A stretch of DNA of 64,000 bases from Rotaria socialis (Eukaryota > Rotifera > Eurotatoria > Philodinida > Philodinidae), in the NCBI GenBank assembly GCA_905331475.1, contig CAJNYU010000059.1, forward strand, positions 182,586-246,585, read 5' to 3'. Shown one piece after another: positions 13,001-33,738 of the stretch. A model generated the notes under the pieces. The model did not search any database and was not told the origin of the DNA. It saw only the letters and a list, made by a program, of their open reading frames with translations. A program made the translations under genes and the position numbers. Every line of letters starts with the position of its first letter. Position 1 is the first letter of the stretch.

Positions 13001-14152
13001 TTGATTCCGACAAGTTACGGTGACGTTAATTTTCTTGTTCAAGGTTTATTTAATTTAAATAGTGATATAGAAACGAGTCGAATATTTAGTAGTATTTGTT
13101 TTTTCTATAAGCTATTAGTCAGAATAGCAAGATTGATTCAAGTAACAGTTGTTATTATAACCTTGATACATTAACAACTGGTAGCTATTGCACTTCTAAT
13201 GATTTATATCGATGTTTATTTACAATCTATATTCTACAAGGTTCATACTACCATCTGTCACACATACGAAAGACTTCATTATTATTACAATAATATTGAG
13301 TCCTATAAAAAAAAATTTTAATTTGTTTTGCTTTTGCAGGTGGTATTTCTCATCCTTGGTTATTTATTGAAGAAGCAGCCTTACATGCGATAAATAAAGA
13401 CTTCGATAGTGTTTATGCTCGACTTGTACTTTGTAAAACATATCGTTTGGATGAAGATGGACGAATTTTAACACCCGAAGAATTATTATGTCGATGTATA
13501 CGTTCAATTAATTATACACATAATCTTGCGCGTGTACAAATGGATGTTAAATTACGATCATTTATATGTGTTGGTCTCAATGAACAAGTTCTTCATTTAT
13601 GGTTAGAAACATTATGCTCATGTACAGATATTATTAATAAATGGTATTTACCTTGGTCATTTTTACGATCACCGTGTTGGGTAAGTTGTTGAGATGACTT
13701 TTATTTTCTTTTGGTCCTAAATTAAATTAACTTTTGAGCCGCCAGCAGATATCTTAACAACACTCATTGATATAAACAAGCTTTCATGTAGATTGTATAG
13801 CAATTATGGCTTACTTCTTTATTGCATTTAAAGAGGATTAAATAAAAGTAAACTTAATAAATGTGCTCTTAACGTAGATTGAATAAAATAATCCTCTTGC
13901 GATTAGCAATAGCGATTCTATTTCACACCATATTTTTCTTTCATAGGGATTGTGCTAATAGGTTTGTTTTATTTATAATTTACTTTTCTTTTTATATAGG
14001 TTCAAATTAAATGCGATCTTCGAGTTTTGCAACAATTTTCATTTACATTACAACAAGATTTTGAATTACCAGCTGCCTATAGACAATTAGATGTTCTATC
14101 AAGTGTACGCGATATGCTAATGAAACATCATTTATTTAGTTGGGATCTTTAG
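10069..14152 (+). CDS. SGSM3: Small G protein signalling modulator 3 (TBC-SH3-RUN Rab GTPase-activating protein)
   Basis: Five exons: 10069-10849, 10911-10927, 11623-12817, 13340-13680 and 14000-14152. All junctions keep frame; the product is 828 residues. Domain order is that of SGSM3/RUTBC3: a TBC RabGAP domain from about residue 178, an SH3 domain at about 567-620 ([16 protein letters not shown]...HGWFPAKFV) and a RUN domain at about 670-825 ([41 protein letters not shown]). Both TBC catalytic fingers are present: R229 in IEKDLLRT and Q266 in GYCQGMG. A GAP for Rab proteins on endosomal or recycling membranes is therefore expected. Exon 2 is only 17 nt and encodes the glutamine finger. The Pro-rich N-terminus ([12 protein letters not shown]) is lineage-specific. 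Intron 2 is 695 nt; the others are 61-522 nt. Confidence 0.95.
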
Positions 14153-14984
14153 ATTTAATTCTAATTGACGTCGATCGTTTATGTGCAATATATTTATCCG
14201 ATATTTTTTATCTAAATGCGAAATCAAAAACACAGACGAAAGACTTATCTATTATTCTGTTTTTATTTATTTTTCTTGCCGTTGTTGTTTTTTGCGTATT
14301 TTCATTTATCAGAAAAAATGATTACAACTTATGAACAAGAAAGAGGCGACAGTGAATACAATTGTGACAGATTTTTATTGATGTTGTTACGTTTTTCCGT
14401 TGTAAGGAACGTGTAAACAAAACTAAAAGTATTAGTTGTTCGTCGTTTTAGTTCTATGAATAAATCTATAAAAAAAAATAAACATGCACTTTTAAACAAT
14501 AACGATCATATAGGATAACTTCAGAGTAAAGTACTTGAAAAACTGCATGTATCACATACACGTGCCGATGTGTGCATGAAATATTGATATTTTTGTCAGA
14601 TTTCAATAACAATAAAGAATTGCTTTAAAGAACTGTGCTAGAATTTGTTAAATTTAATAGAGTAATTTAGTCTTCATGGATTTCTAATGAATGATTATAT
14701 AATTAATTTTAAAAGATCAAAAATAAGATTTTAATCGAAATTGATTTATTTATTTCTTATTGAACAAATTTTTGATGATCAAAAGAACAACCAAGCATAT
14801 CTTACTTTATTTTAGAAATTCGATTTTTCATTGTGAACAATAATAATAATAATAGACAACATTGTTTCATTACAATATTTTAGCGTGGTATTCACATCAG
14901 CACAATCGTTTTTCAATGAGTCTGATTTAAATTAGAAAACAAATAAAAAAAACTAAGGAATAACGAACGATAGAAATTTTGTTT
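14153..14984. other. Convergent 3' spacer between SGSM3 and the F-box gene
   Basis: AT-rich, with possible poly(A) signals (AATAAA near 14459 and 14610, plus strand). No coding signal beyond short shadows. Confidence 0.45.
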
Positions 14985-16676
14985 TTATTTATTCCAAATT
15001 CGAATACTAGTTGGTCGAAGTTCAGCACTAGCTTGTGATCGCTGTTGAATCAATTCGCAAAGTTGTACATGAATTAACATCGATACAGGATCATTTGTTA
15101 ATACAAGAAGACTATATAAAAATTGACATCGATCTAAAACTATTTGTATTGTTTCCGGTAAGGAATTATTGTTTTGTAGATATAATGATAAACAATTTAA
15201 ATTAACTTTAAAGAAATCAATGAAAATATCTAGATCATCTAACGAAAGATAATCACCACGAAGAGTAAGAATACGTATCGATAATGGTAATTGTAATAGA
15301 TCTATCTTTATTAAACGAATTAAATAATCACAAGGTATATCAAGATTATCAATGTATGGAGCACTTTGTTGTAAAAGGCTACGTAGAAGTGTATCGTCGA
15401 AATGACATGGATACGGTAATATTAATTTACGAATTTTCGATAAAAACATCGATTTATTTAAATATGACAATATAGAATGAGTTGGAATCATTTTCGAATG
15501 ATCTTCTTGAACTAATTCAAGTGATTTAATATTAGGAAAAAATCTTGTTACTAATGGCCAATTCGATGTCATAATTAATTTGATATAGCTGATATTAGTA
15601 TATGGATCATCAACAGGTAAAACAGCTGAAGAAACAAGACTATCTGTTGTTGTATGTAAATCTGTATATGATACTGAAGGTACTGAATAAATATGAAAAT
15701 CATTTGAATCCGGCTTCGATTCACAAACAATATTCCAATTTTTCGAAACATAAAATGAACTTTCAAATGACGCTGTTATTTCACATATATCGGTAGAATA
15801 TGCGTTTACCAAATGTAGATTGATTTCGAATTGTTCTAATAAAGGTAATCGTTCAATAAATGATTGGCATCGATAACCATCAACAAGTAATGTCTTTGTA
15901 CAACGGATATTATTTGAATAGAACAATTCTCTTAGTTGTAATAGATTTGACAAAAACTTTTCACACAACCAATGTTCTACGTCGTAGCTACGCAATTTTA
16001 ATACAGTTAATAACGGTAAAGGTATTTCATCGAACTCAATCTCAGTGCCAGTTAATGTTATATCAAGATAATGTAAATTAGGGAAAAAAGTGGAAAAACC
16101 CATTAAATCAATTAAATTCAATTGGCTAACAGTTAACCTTTCGACTCGACAATATTCTGAACGAAATTGAACTGGATAGTTTGATAAAATATTTAATTCA
16201 ATTAATTCATTCATTTCATCAATAGGAATAATACGTTCATCATCATCACATCGAGGATTGTCTAATGTTAAATGAGTTAACTTAGATGATTCCTCTGGAA
16301 ATAATATCTGATATTCATCTACTGCTGGCTTAATTAAATGCAATTTTTTTAAATTAATTATTTGATCAAATGATATTTGATTTGAAAATAAACGTATTTC
16401 ACCATACGTAAATTGATTTGATAAAGTTAAATCATGAATTCGTTCAAGCACACTTTGATTAGATGTTAAATAACGGCATATAAAAGTAAATTGTGCTTTT
16501 GTCATAAAACGTAAATCTAGTTTGGATAAATTTATTGAACGAAGACGACTATTGATTAGGTCATGTATTCGACTATTAGTTTTTTGTAATTCATAGAATG
16601 AATAAATTATTTCATAAAAATATAAATAATCAAATATATCAAGAAGAATTTCATCAGGAAAAGCTAGTAAAGACAT
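14985..16676 (-). CDS. F-box protein with leucine-rich C-terminal region
   Basis: A single intronless exon of 563 residues, unlike the split genes around it. The N-terminus carries a typical F-box (LLAFPDEILLDIFDYLYFY, then SRIHDLINSRL), which binds Skp1 in SCF ubiquitin ligases. The remaining ~500 residues are irregular Leu/Ile-rich segments (NLKKLHLI, NLHYLDITLTG, LTVLKLRSYD, IRILTLRGDYLSL) that look like degenerate leucine-rich repeats for substrate binding. A substrate receptor of an SCF ligase is the expected role; the target cannot be read. I chose the ATG at 16676, directly before the F-box. An in-frame extension to 16727 starts in a poly-Phe-coding stretch and is less likely. The frame is intact. 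Confidence 0.85.
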   Translation of the reverse strand: MSLLAFPDEILLDIFDYLYFYEIIYSFYELQKTNSRIHDLINSRLRSINLSKLDLRFMTKAQFTFICRYLTSNQSVLERIHDLTLSNQFTYGEIRLFSNQISFDQIINLKKLHLIKPAVDEYQILFPEESSKLTHLTLDNPRCDDDERIIPIDEMNELIELNILSNYPVQFRSEYCRVERLTVSQLNLIDLMGFSTFFPNLHYLDITLTGTEIEFDEIPLPLLTVLKLRSYDVEHWLCEKFLSNLLQLRELFYSNNIRCTKTLLVDGYRCQSFIERLPLLEQFEINLHLVNAYSTDICEITASFESSFYVSKNWNIVCESKPDSNDFHIYSVPSVSYTDLHTTTDSLVSSAVLPVDDPYTNISYIKLIMTSNWPLVTRFFPNIKSLELVQEDHSKMIPTHSILSYLNKSMFLSKIRKLILPYPCHFDDTLLRSLLQQSAPYIDNLDIPCDYLIRLIKIDLLQLPLSIRILTLRGDYLSLDDLDIFIDFFKVNLNCLSLYLQNNNSLPETIQIVLDRCQFLYSLLVLTNDPVSMLIHVQLCELIQQRSQASAELRPTSIRIWNK

Positions 16677-19600
16677 TTTTAACTCGATTACAAAAAATGA
16701 AAAAAAAAAAGAATTGATATGAAACACTCATTGTCTTATCTTTTACCATGATATGAGCAAAAACGTATTCTGAATATAGAAGATAAATATAACGTATACG
16801 TATATGAGCAAAGTAAAATTAATAATGTACTAGTGCTCTTTAATTAGCGATGACTCAACATGAGTCAATTCTTTTTTTTTCGATAATATAAATATACACA
16901 TTATTGTATTTTGATAGATTGACTAAATATTTCATTATTATCTATCACACGAATTTGTTTTTTTTAATTCAAGTAAAACAAACCGTTGATACATTTAATA
17001 ATGCATCGTTGATATTTACACTACAGAATACGTTAAATTCTTATCATAAGCACAGAACTCTTTATTTTTGTCTGGACGATATAACCTAGATATGTATAGA
17101 AATTCTTGGTCCAACATATTTGTTGGTTGTCCCACGGTGTATCAATCATAAACGAGAACTAAACATAGTTGATTACAGCAGACATCGTTGTTTTCTATGT
17201 AAACTTAAATTTGATTTGATGAATAACAAACAGTTTTGAGGAGCCAAAAAGAAAATGATGAGTCTACAGAATTTTTCATAATTTTGTATATTAATGAAAA
17301 TTGTCTCAGTACAAGCTCTACGAAGGTCTCACATGACATTATAGTATACAGAGCTAAGTCTGCGTCAAACAACAGCAGACTTCTATTTGTTGTTCATATT
17401 ACTTGTGGCTACAAAAAAATTGAGATTCATTAGATTGTATATATTTGAAAATAATGACTTTTGTAAAGAATACTATGTCATTTTTGTTGTAGTTCTTCAC
17501 AGAATGTTTGTAGCTTTTGATGATTTGAAATTTTCACTTAGTTTTATGAACAATTATGTAGAAAATCAAATGTTTGACAATCACAAGTATTCAAAACTTG
17601 CAAATTAACATCTGGAGGCGTAGCAGTGGCGACGAAAAATTGTATTGTGCCTGTCGCAACCAACATTTACTATTTTTTCGAGGATTAACCGAAGCTCATC
17701 AGTGTAAAATCAGAGATCTTAATATAGATTCATGTAAGTCTAGTTATAAATAGAGATTGTCAATTTTCTTTAATATCATTTTGACGCATGACAAACACGC
17801 AAACACGTCTAAAAAAAGATTGTCTAACTTAGAATTCTTTACAAACAAACATTACTGATGATCTCATAAAAGATTTACTCTGAATAAATCAAGCTCAGGT
17901 CAGAAAGAAAGAGATACTCATCTAGTCGACTATTTTCAATTTTCATGCGTGGCTCATATATATAACTGACAGCTTGAAAAACGTGTCCTGTCACGACCTT
18001 TGATATTGAAGTTAGTGTACACAACTTTCCGTTTATGTTTTTTCTATGCAGGCAGATATCCTTTTTTTTTTGATTAACAACCTTTACAGCCATGCCTTTC
18101 ACATGATTTTCTATTATTTTTCTTTTGAATAAGACTGATCTTGATTGAATTTTTTTTCAAATCCTCCAAATGACAGAACAAAAATGATTCATTCTTCATT
18201 CACCACTCGTTATCTGTCAGACTATATCTTGTAAAATGCAATGTCAATGAAAAAACATTCTCTACAGCAAGTGTAAGAAGTGACTGCATCGCTGTCTTTC
18301 AATAAACATAATCTTTTTTGCAATTTTGTCTGATTTTTAGATGCTACATATATCTCTCGTTGTTAATTCTAAGTTTATCATTTCAAATACTATATTCACG
18401 GCAAAAAATTACAGAAAAAAAATTCTTGACAAAAAGTAATGTTGAACATCATGCTTTTTTCAGTCTAGCCTGTAAATCATTCTATAGAGATTTTCATGTA
18501 AACTATAAAAAAAGAACTGATTGCTTGATGCTGATTGATTACACGAAATGTTAAAGTAATAAATCATGAAATATCAGACTTTTTTGCCGCAGGTTAGAAC
18601 ATTTCTTGAAAACAAACAAGTACGACAGAACTACTATTGAGAGATTTGCTTGTTATTGATTTATTCACTAATATTTTATGACATTTTTAACTATTAATAA
18701 TTGAAGAATAGCAATTGTTAGGTCCAAAGGAAAAGCATAAAAAAGTTCTTACAAAATTCCCACTAGCAATATATATATAGATATACTTGATTTTTCCACA
18801 TAACACCCTCATTGTCAATAGGATCATACACGAGGCGCAAACAACATAAAAATAAAAAGTCTTAATTAATAAAGCATCATTTTTCTGTCAAGAAAAAAAA
18901 CTGTCTGATAAGTTGTCTAGAGATAAAGTTGAGCCTTTCAAAAATAATCACATCGATAATAATAAACTAAATATGTATCAAGTGAGCGTTCCCATGAGAT
19001 ATCAATTATTTCTGCAATTATTCACAAAGCCAGGCTTTTATATTCGGCCTATGATTTATTGTTATTTTGATTGATCGCTTTTTTTTCTCATCATTTCGAC
19101 ATTTACCTATGATTAACTCAATGAAAACGTAATACATCAACTCTCGATTACATCATTCAATTTATTTCCTATTGTAGGCGGATGTATATAAAAGACGGAT
19201 ACAGTTTTCCTGATAAAATATAAAATTTTCGATAACGACATCTCATCAATTTTGTTTTGTTCTCTAATGATCAACAATAATTCTAGCAAAAAAAAAGAAA
19301 TTTTTCTTTCTATCATTCTGTAATATTCTATTTATACTCATTGATCTTTTATTTCGTGATAATACTTGCACGACATATTCTAGATGCTAAAATGAAGGTC
19401 ATGATTATTGGCATTTCAATAACCATTATATGCATATATATATATATTGTTGCTAATGATTTAGAACACTATATAGACAAGGTTAATTTTTCATTCCGAT
19501 GCGTGTACACGTCACCAGCTGCCAAGTTCTTTCTTATGTTATTTTTTTTTTGTATGAGCCGAAACATGAGAGCTACTCTCCCAACTACCACCGGGATTTG

Positions 19601-19988
19601 GCAAGAAAAGATCAGGATCAAAAGAAAAGAAAAAAAGGGGCAAATATAGGCAGCATTAGGCGCACACAAACATAAACACACGAAGTAAGAGATATACGCA
19701 AAAGTAGCAGAAAGAAAAGAAAAGAAATTTTTGAAGATATTGCTCAAAAACAAAGAGACTAGTGAAGAAAGTAATGATTAGCACAAAGACGCAAAAGAAT
19801 CAATTGAGCATGTTCACAAAAGAAAACAAAATAAAGAAGGTGCACACACGCATAGCATTAATATACAACAGTTCTAAAACGCACTGTAAAAACACACATA
19901 TATCTATATATATACGCGCTTTGTTTGTGATTCTGTTTTTTTTTTCGTTGGATCAAGTGCGCAATTTTGATTTAAAATATCAGACTAA
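16677..19988. other. 3.3-kb intergenic region without a recognised gene
   Basis: AT-rich. Several short ORFs (16904-17089, 17236-17608, 18318-18554, 19341-19649) have no start context, domains or splice partners that I could support. A (TA)n tract lies near 19430-19447. It holds the F-box gene promoter and the 3' flank of EFA6. Confidence 0.45.
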
Positions 19989-28597
<8,609 letters not shown>

Positions 28598-28994
28598 TTG
28601 ATATATATCTAGAAAATCAAATAATCAAATTTCCGAAGAATGACAAAGCTTTTTCATTTTTTTTTGACAGTGATCAATGACTCATCAAACAATGGACTAA
28701 GGGGAAAAGAATAGAGGAAAAGAAAATAAGAATACTGTTTCTTCTGCTTTTCCCATCCAGCTAGCCTTTGTTTTGATGGTTCACCAATAGAATTATAATC
28801 AAGTGCTTTTAATGAATAACTATTTATGTCTCTTGATAATTTATTCTAATATTTTAAATATCCTGATGACATTCGAAACGTTTTCATTCGTATATCTGTG
28901 TTTACATTTTGTATATGTGCGACATCTAATACCACTTGTTTCGCACATAGTATATATTTATTGCAGAATTATTTCTCAACAAGAAATCTATAAG
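28598..28994. promoter_or_regulatory. Divergent promoter region, EFA6 (-) / uracil-DNA glycosylase-like (+)
   Basis: About 400 bases separate the two start codons on opposite strands. It must contain the 5' ends of both genes or their leader exons. No specific box can be assigned with confidence. Confidence 0.4.
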
Positions 28995-30176
28995 ATGGAA
29001 ATAAAATCAAAATATTTTCAGTCGAATATAGAAACAATGAATAAACGTATTTTAACTTATTTAAATGAATTAGAGCCTCCTATTGATATTCAATTGCCCG
29101 GAAAGAATGTGCAATGGTTACATCCACATAAAAATCCTGAAACATGTCGATGTACGGAAGAGTTCTATTCAAAATATTATTCAGATAGAACTGAACGTAT
29201 TTTAGTTCTTGGTATCAATCCTGGTCGATTCGGTTCTGGCATTACAGGTATTCAGCATAGCTATTTTATTTCCTAGACAAAAACAAAATAAATTATCATT
29301 GAAGAATTTGCCTATAAAGATTTATTTTCTATTTGTAATAGAATCTTTCATCTATTTTATCATCAAATCTGAGAACTCTATATGCTAGTATTTTTGTTCT
29401 CACAGTAATTATCTGCAGATGTCTAGAATTTCATACTCAGCTATTTTGACAAATTTTCTAATGTATTCAATAGTGTTGATCAATAAAAATAAGTTGGCTT
29501 ATTTTTTATGAAGGTCATAAAGTAAAAACAAAATAGTCGATATTGAAAGTAAAATGATTGCATTTATGATTTGATAAAATTATCTTTTACATCATTTATT
29601 ACTTCCTACACCTAACTTATTTACATGATTCTGACAGGCTGACGTTATTATTCTGTGTGCGTGTGTTAATTATTCTTCTATATTTGCTTAGGTGTTCCAT
29701 TAACTGATCCAATACGATTGAAAACAGTTTGTAATATTGATTCGAATTTTCCGTTGAAACCCGAATTATCCTCAAAATTTATTTATGATCACTTTTTTAC
29801 TGAATATTCTATGAATGAATTTTATGACAAATTTTTTATTGGTGCTGTTTGTCCACTTGGTCTTGAATCGAATGGACGAAATATGAATTATTATGATAAT
29901 AAAATTTTTATGAATGAATTACTGGAATATTTTATACCAGATAGTATTGAGAAGCAAATTAATCTTGGCTGTTCGAGAAAAGTTGCCATATGCCTTGGTG
30001 AAGGAGTTAATTATTCAATATTAAATAAATTGAATACAAAACATCAATTTTTTGAGAAAATTCTTAAAATTTCACATCCAAGATTTATTATGCAATACAA
30101 ACGAAAAACAATTAATGATTATGTAAAACAGTATATTGATGCGTGTCGATTAGCAGAGAAACTTGTTTCAAATTGA
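28995..30176 (+). CDS. SMUG2/DUF4918-like uracil-DNA glycosylase family protein
   Basis: Exons 28995-29247 and 29692-30176 around a 444-nt intron (phase 1) give 245 residues. The fold family is the uracil-DNA glycosylase superfamily, which removes uracil from DNA to begin base-excision repair. Visible motifs are the catalytic-loop GINPGRFG (73-80) followed by GITGVPLTDPIRL, FFIGAVCPLG, the mid-region NYYDNK, EKQINLG, CLGEGVN, and the DNA-intercalating HPRFIMQYK near residue 213. From memory, this exact series (INPGRFG..TG.P.TD..RL, VCPLG, NYYD, EKQI.LG, HPRF.MQYK) is that of bacterial DUF4918/SMUG2 proteins, mainly Bacteroidetes, rather than animal SMUG1, which has INPGPFG..QTG and HPSPRN. 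Horizontal origin with a later intron is the likely reading. Start: the ATG at 28995; upstream in-frame ATGs lie in AT-rich sequence. Confidence 0.88.
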
Positions 30177-31616
30177 TATTTGTTTATTTATGAAAGAAAA
30201 TTAAATTGAAATTGATTGAAATTTGTTTATAAATTTTGGTACCAAAAACAGAAGTCAATTTTTTTGATGACATATTAACACTCAGTCGTATATGTTGAGT
30301 TCAATAAAAATCGATTCATAAACTTGTCTACTTGATCCTAGTCGAGATTTGAACTTAGTACAATCTGTAATGATGAATGATAAAAACAAAGACAAATGAT
30401 GATAGAATTACATAGGTATAGTTTCATTAAGAAATGTCTATAGACAACAGGAAGTAACTCATAAATTGATAGAGAGGTTATTTCAACCTTCGCATTTTTT
30501 ATATGAGTAATTGTATCGCATATGATACTTGAATTCCATAGAGATTCTACTGACAAATAACTAAGATCATGTTTCTATTATATGCAACTCGTTATATTTC
30601 GAATTCATATATTGTTTTAAACAATTGATATAAAACATCGACATTAGTTCATATAATGCAAATCATTCAACCAGATACATATGTGGTCACAAGCGTAGAA
30701 ATCTATTTAATTAATAATACTTATGTACCTGATTGTCTGTTTGGTTGATAGAGAACGATAAAATTAAGTGCACAGAATTTTAAAATATGATTGATTACAT
30801 TGACACCAGAGAAAGGAATCCTTCATATATTATAATTCTGTAAACTTTAGTTGAATGGCTGATTTGAATTGTATGAATAAAGTAAAGTCCAAACAAAATG
30901 TAGTTAAACTTTAACCAATGATTCAAATAAGAACACGTATTTTGTTTCTTAAAGAAAAACCACTTCGTCATACTAGTTAACAGATATAGTGAGAAACTCG
31001 TATGATGATTGAATTTATTAACGTACGTGTAACTATTAGTAGTAAATAGTTAATCATGATAGACAAATCTTTGATTATTATTGACTAATACAAACAAAAT
31101 TCTAATAATAATAATACGATTTAGTTCATATTATATCTATCATATCGTGACTACTGTTCTCCTTCAGAGTCGTTTTTTTCTCTTCAAAAAATCCATATAT
31201 AAAAATTCATTGTTTTAAATCATCATAAATAATTATAATATCCTAGTATAATTTTTTGCATCATCTTTATGTTCTAGAAAATTAGGAATAGTCTTTTCTT
31301 GTAAATCTTAATAGGTGACTAGAATCATTCTCATGGTTTGTCTCTCTGATAGCATCGGAAAAAAAAGACTACTCACTTTGACATCGATAAACATCATTTT
31401 CGTGCTTTACTTATGTGATGAATAAGGAAACAGCATAAGCAAATATCAACAGCTAAACATATCTACCAAAATAAAGCCTATATTTTCAAAGCACTTGTCA
31501 AGGAACAATAAGTCAAAACAATTGCGCATTGTAAATTAATGTCACTATAATCAAGTATCATTTTTGAGATTTTGTTCAGTACATCCTGATATATCATATT
31601 ACAAATCTCTTATTAT
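30177..31616. other. Intergenic, no gene seen
   Basis: 1.4 kb of AT-rich sequence between convergent genes (glycosylase + and tetraspanin -). Contains a plus-strand AATAAA near 30302. No coding exon or RNA gene recognised. Confidence 0.45.
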
Positions 31617-32986
31617 TTATAAACCATAGTCAAGATATGTAGTTTGTTCTGGTTGTCGTACTTGTAAAATTGTTGGTGTTATAGGAAAATAGCCAGGAAT
31701 ATTTAAATGTTGTTTTTTGCCGTTCATTTGATCATTTTTTTCTCTTTGAAATTCTGCTATGGGATTTTTTTTAATATCACTACGAATACCAGCTAAATGT
31801 TTTGATTTGAGAGCAAATAAACTCTTGGCTAATTCACTATTACTTAAATTCATTCTATCAATAGCAGTTTTTAAGCGCATCAAATAAAATATACCACATG
31901 CATTACAAATCATCTAAGATAGAATACGAAACTTTTGAGATTTCTTTTCTTTTCTTGTTTTTTGAACAAGAATCAAACGTACAGCTATGAATGTATTTGG
32001 TAGAAGGATAAAGTTGAAAGTTGAAAGAAGTTGATTGAAATGTCTTGCAGCAGGTTCAACACAAGAAGACTTTAAAAGTAATGAAAGATCAAAATCTTGA
32101 TACCAAAAAAAAAAGTTATCATTTACATTAATAAATGAGTTATTAACTGTGGGTGATTGAACGCATACTGTTTTGTCTATAAGAAATGTCAAATTCGTTC
32201 AAGAGAATTTATAGTTTATTGTTCTTCTTTTATACCTGTAAAACAGCATGATTCTGGTATTGACCAACCAGGATGAATTGATGCAAAAGTTGGACTTTTC
32301 TGTCCTACTGTTTGACCTGTTTGTAAAATCCCGTCAACGCAACAATTATACTGTTAAAGAAAGTAGAATCTGGCGGAAAATATTTATCTCTAAGTAATAA
32401 GATCTTTACTTTTATGTGCATTACTGTCCATGAATATGAAAGTGAATTTGTTGAAGAATCACTTTCGAAATTTTCTACATTTTGTTCAAGTAAAATTGCG
32501 AAATTTGGTCTCATCTATCAAAGTGAACACTTATATGCAAGAATTCGAACCTGAAACTGACCCTATCACCCATGAATAAAACAATACAGACAATAATCAC
32601 TAATATCATCGTTCCTACCATATTAAATATTACTGCCTGCAAAAAACGATTATGTTTAAAAACGATCAAAATTTCATTGCAGAGACATTTACAATCATAG
32701 TGACAAGCTTTGAATGTCCAATGAAACCAGAAAAATAAGCTACTACAGCTATGACATATAAAACACCAACAGCAATTAAAACGAGAATAATCTTCAATGA
32801 TTTTACAAAGAAAAAAGAATATTGATAGAGAATTAAAATAAAAGTAAAATTGATCAATACTTTTAAGTAATGAAATTCATCTCTATGAATTCGACTATAA
32901 GCACGGATAAATGCAATAATAGGATCTGTAACATCGCGCATCGTTGCCAAATAAATACTCAAGACTATGAAAGTAATTCCTACTAA
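31617..32986 (-). CDS. Tetraspanin (first coding exon not located)
   Basis: Seven exons join in frame: 32861-32986, 32693-32791, 32562-32636, 32410-32514, 32236-32350, 31983-32176, 31617-31913 (336 residues plus a missing N-terminus). Four hydrophobic helices are seen: LVGITFIVLSIYL, IILVLIAVGVLYVIAVVAYF, VIFNMVGTMILVIIVCIVLF and a last one running into FIAMICNACGIFYLM. The large extracellular loop between TM3 and TM4 carries tetraspanin cysteine signatures: YNCCVDG (variant of CCG), IPESCC and SSCVE. Such proteins organise plasma-membrane or endosomal microdomains. The cytosolic tail (~85 residues) is unusually long for the family. The exon at 32861 begins inside TM1 in phase 0, so a short upstream exon with the start codon must exist; I could not identify it. 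The first intron (32792-32860) is 69 nt, so it is frame-neutral if retained. Confidence 0.85.
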
Positions 32987-33738
32987 CTATATCAGAAGTT
33001 ATTATTAATGATGAATGCAGGTTGAAACATAAGTAACGAAACGATAAAAAAATTATTTAGCTTTACTACTCCGTCCCACTCTATATTGGGAAAATACTTC
33101 TTTTTGTCTCTGATAGGGAAAAATCCAGAGATTTGTTTTCCATAAGAACAAGCAAAATTGAAAGTCTTACTTATCTCAAGCTGCCGGTTGACTTGCCATT
33201 ACGTACTTCAAAGTATGATCGATGCGAGAAACTTTGTCAAACAGTGCCCTGTCGTCTTCAGCGGTGCATTGATACCAATGGCACCAGTTGGTGCATTTGA
33301 ATTAAATTTTTCTAGCTCATTGACTTATGTGAGTCAATGTGATATCTTGCTGAATGATTTTTTTTATTTTTGTAAACGTATAAAGTTAGAAATGGAAGAA
33401 GATTCATTAACGAGAAAATCAGTGTAAGTGTCCGTGACGAACTTTATAACATTATTAGAAAATTATGTTCTTATGACAGAAAAAAGAACTTCTGTGAAAT
33501 GGAGCAGAGTGGACATATATAATCTTTTTATCGTTGCGCTACTTATCATCCAGCCTGCACATAAATAGAAGAAAGACAAAAACAATATATGCCATACGCA
33601 CTAGTAGAAGAAACGTTGCAGAAATAAATATCACTATTAAACATCCCCAATTTGATATAAACTATGGAAAAATGATTCGATACTTTTTTCGAATGATTGT
33701 AAAATCTTACTAGATGCGGATTAGATGAAAATAGACGC
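32987..33738. other. Spacer with unassigned minus-strand coding-like pieces
   Basis: Should hold the missing first exon of the tetraspanin. On the minus strand, about 33176-33260 encodes a plausible protein end (LFDKVSRIDHTLKYVM, stop at 33176). About 33560-33680 encodes a strongly hydrophobic stretch after an acceptor-like CCATAG. Neither can be tied to a gene with certainty; the upstream 33739-34302 gene could continue into one of them. Confidence 0.3.

Noticed and set aside
17236-17608. Overlapping plus-strand ORFs
   Set aside because: AT-rich, no domain, no matching splice partners.
33158-33427. Plus-strand ORF starting MKVLLISSC with a weak signal-like start
   Set aside because: It is antisense to more protein-like minus-strand segments, has no supporting splice or domain evidence and a doubtful start context.
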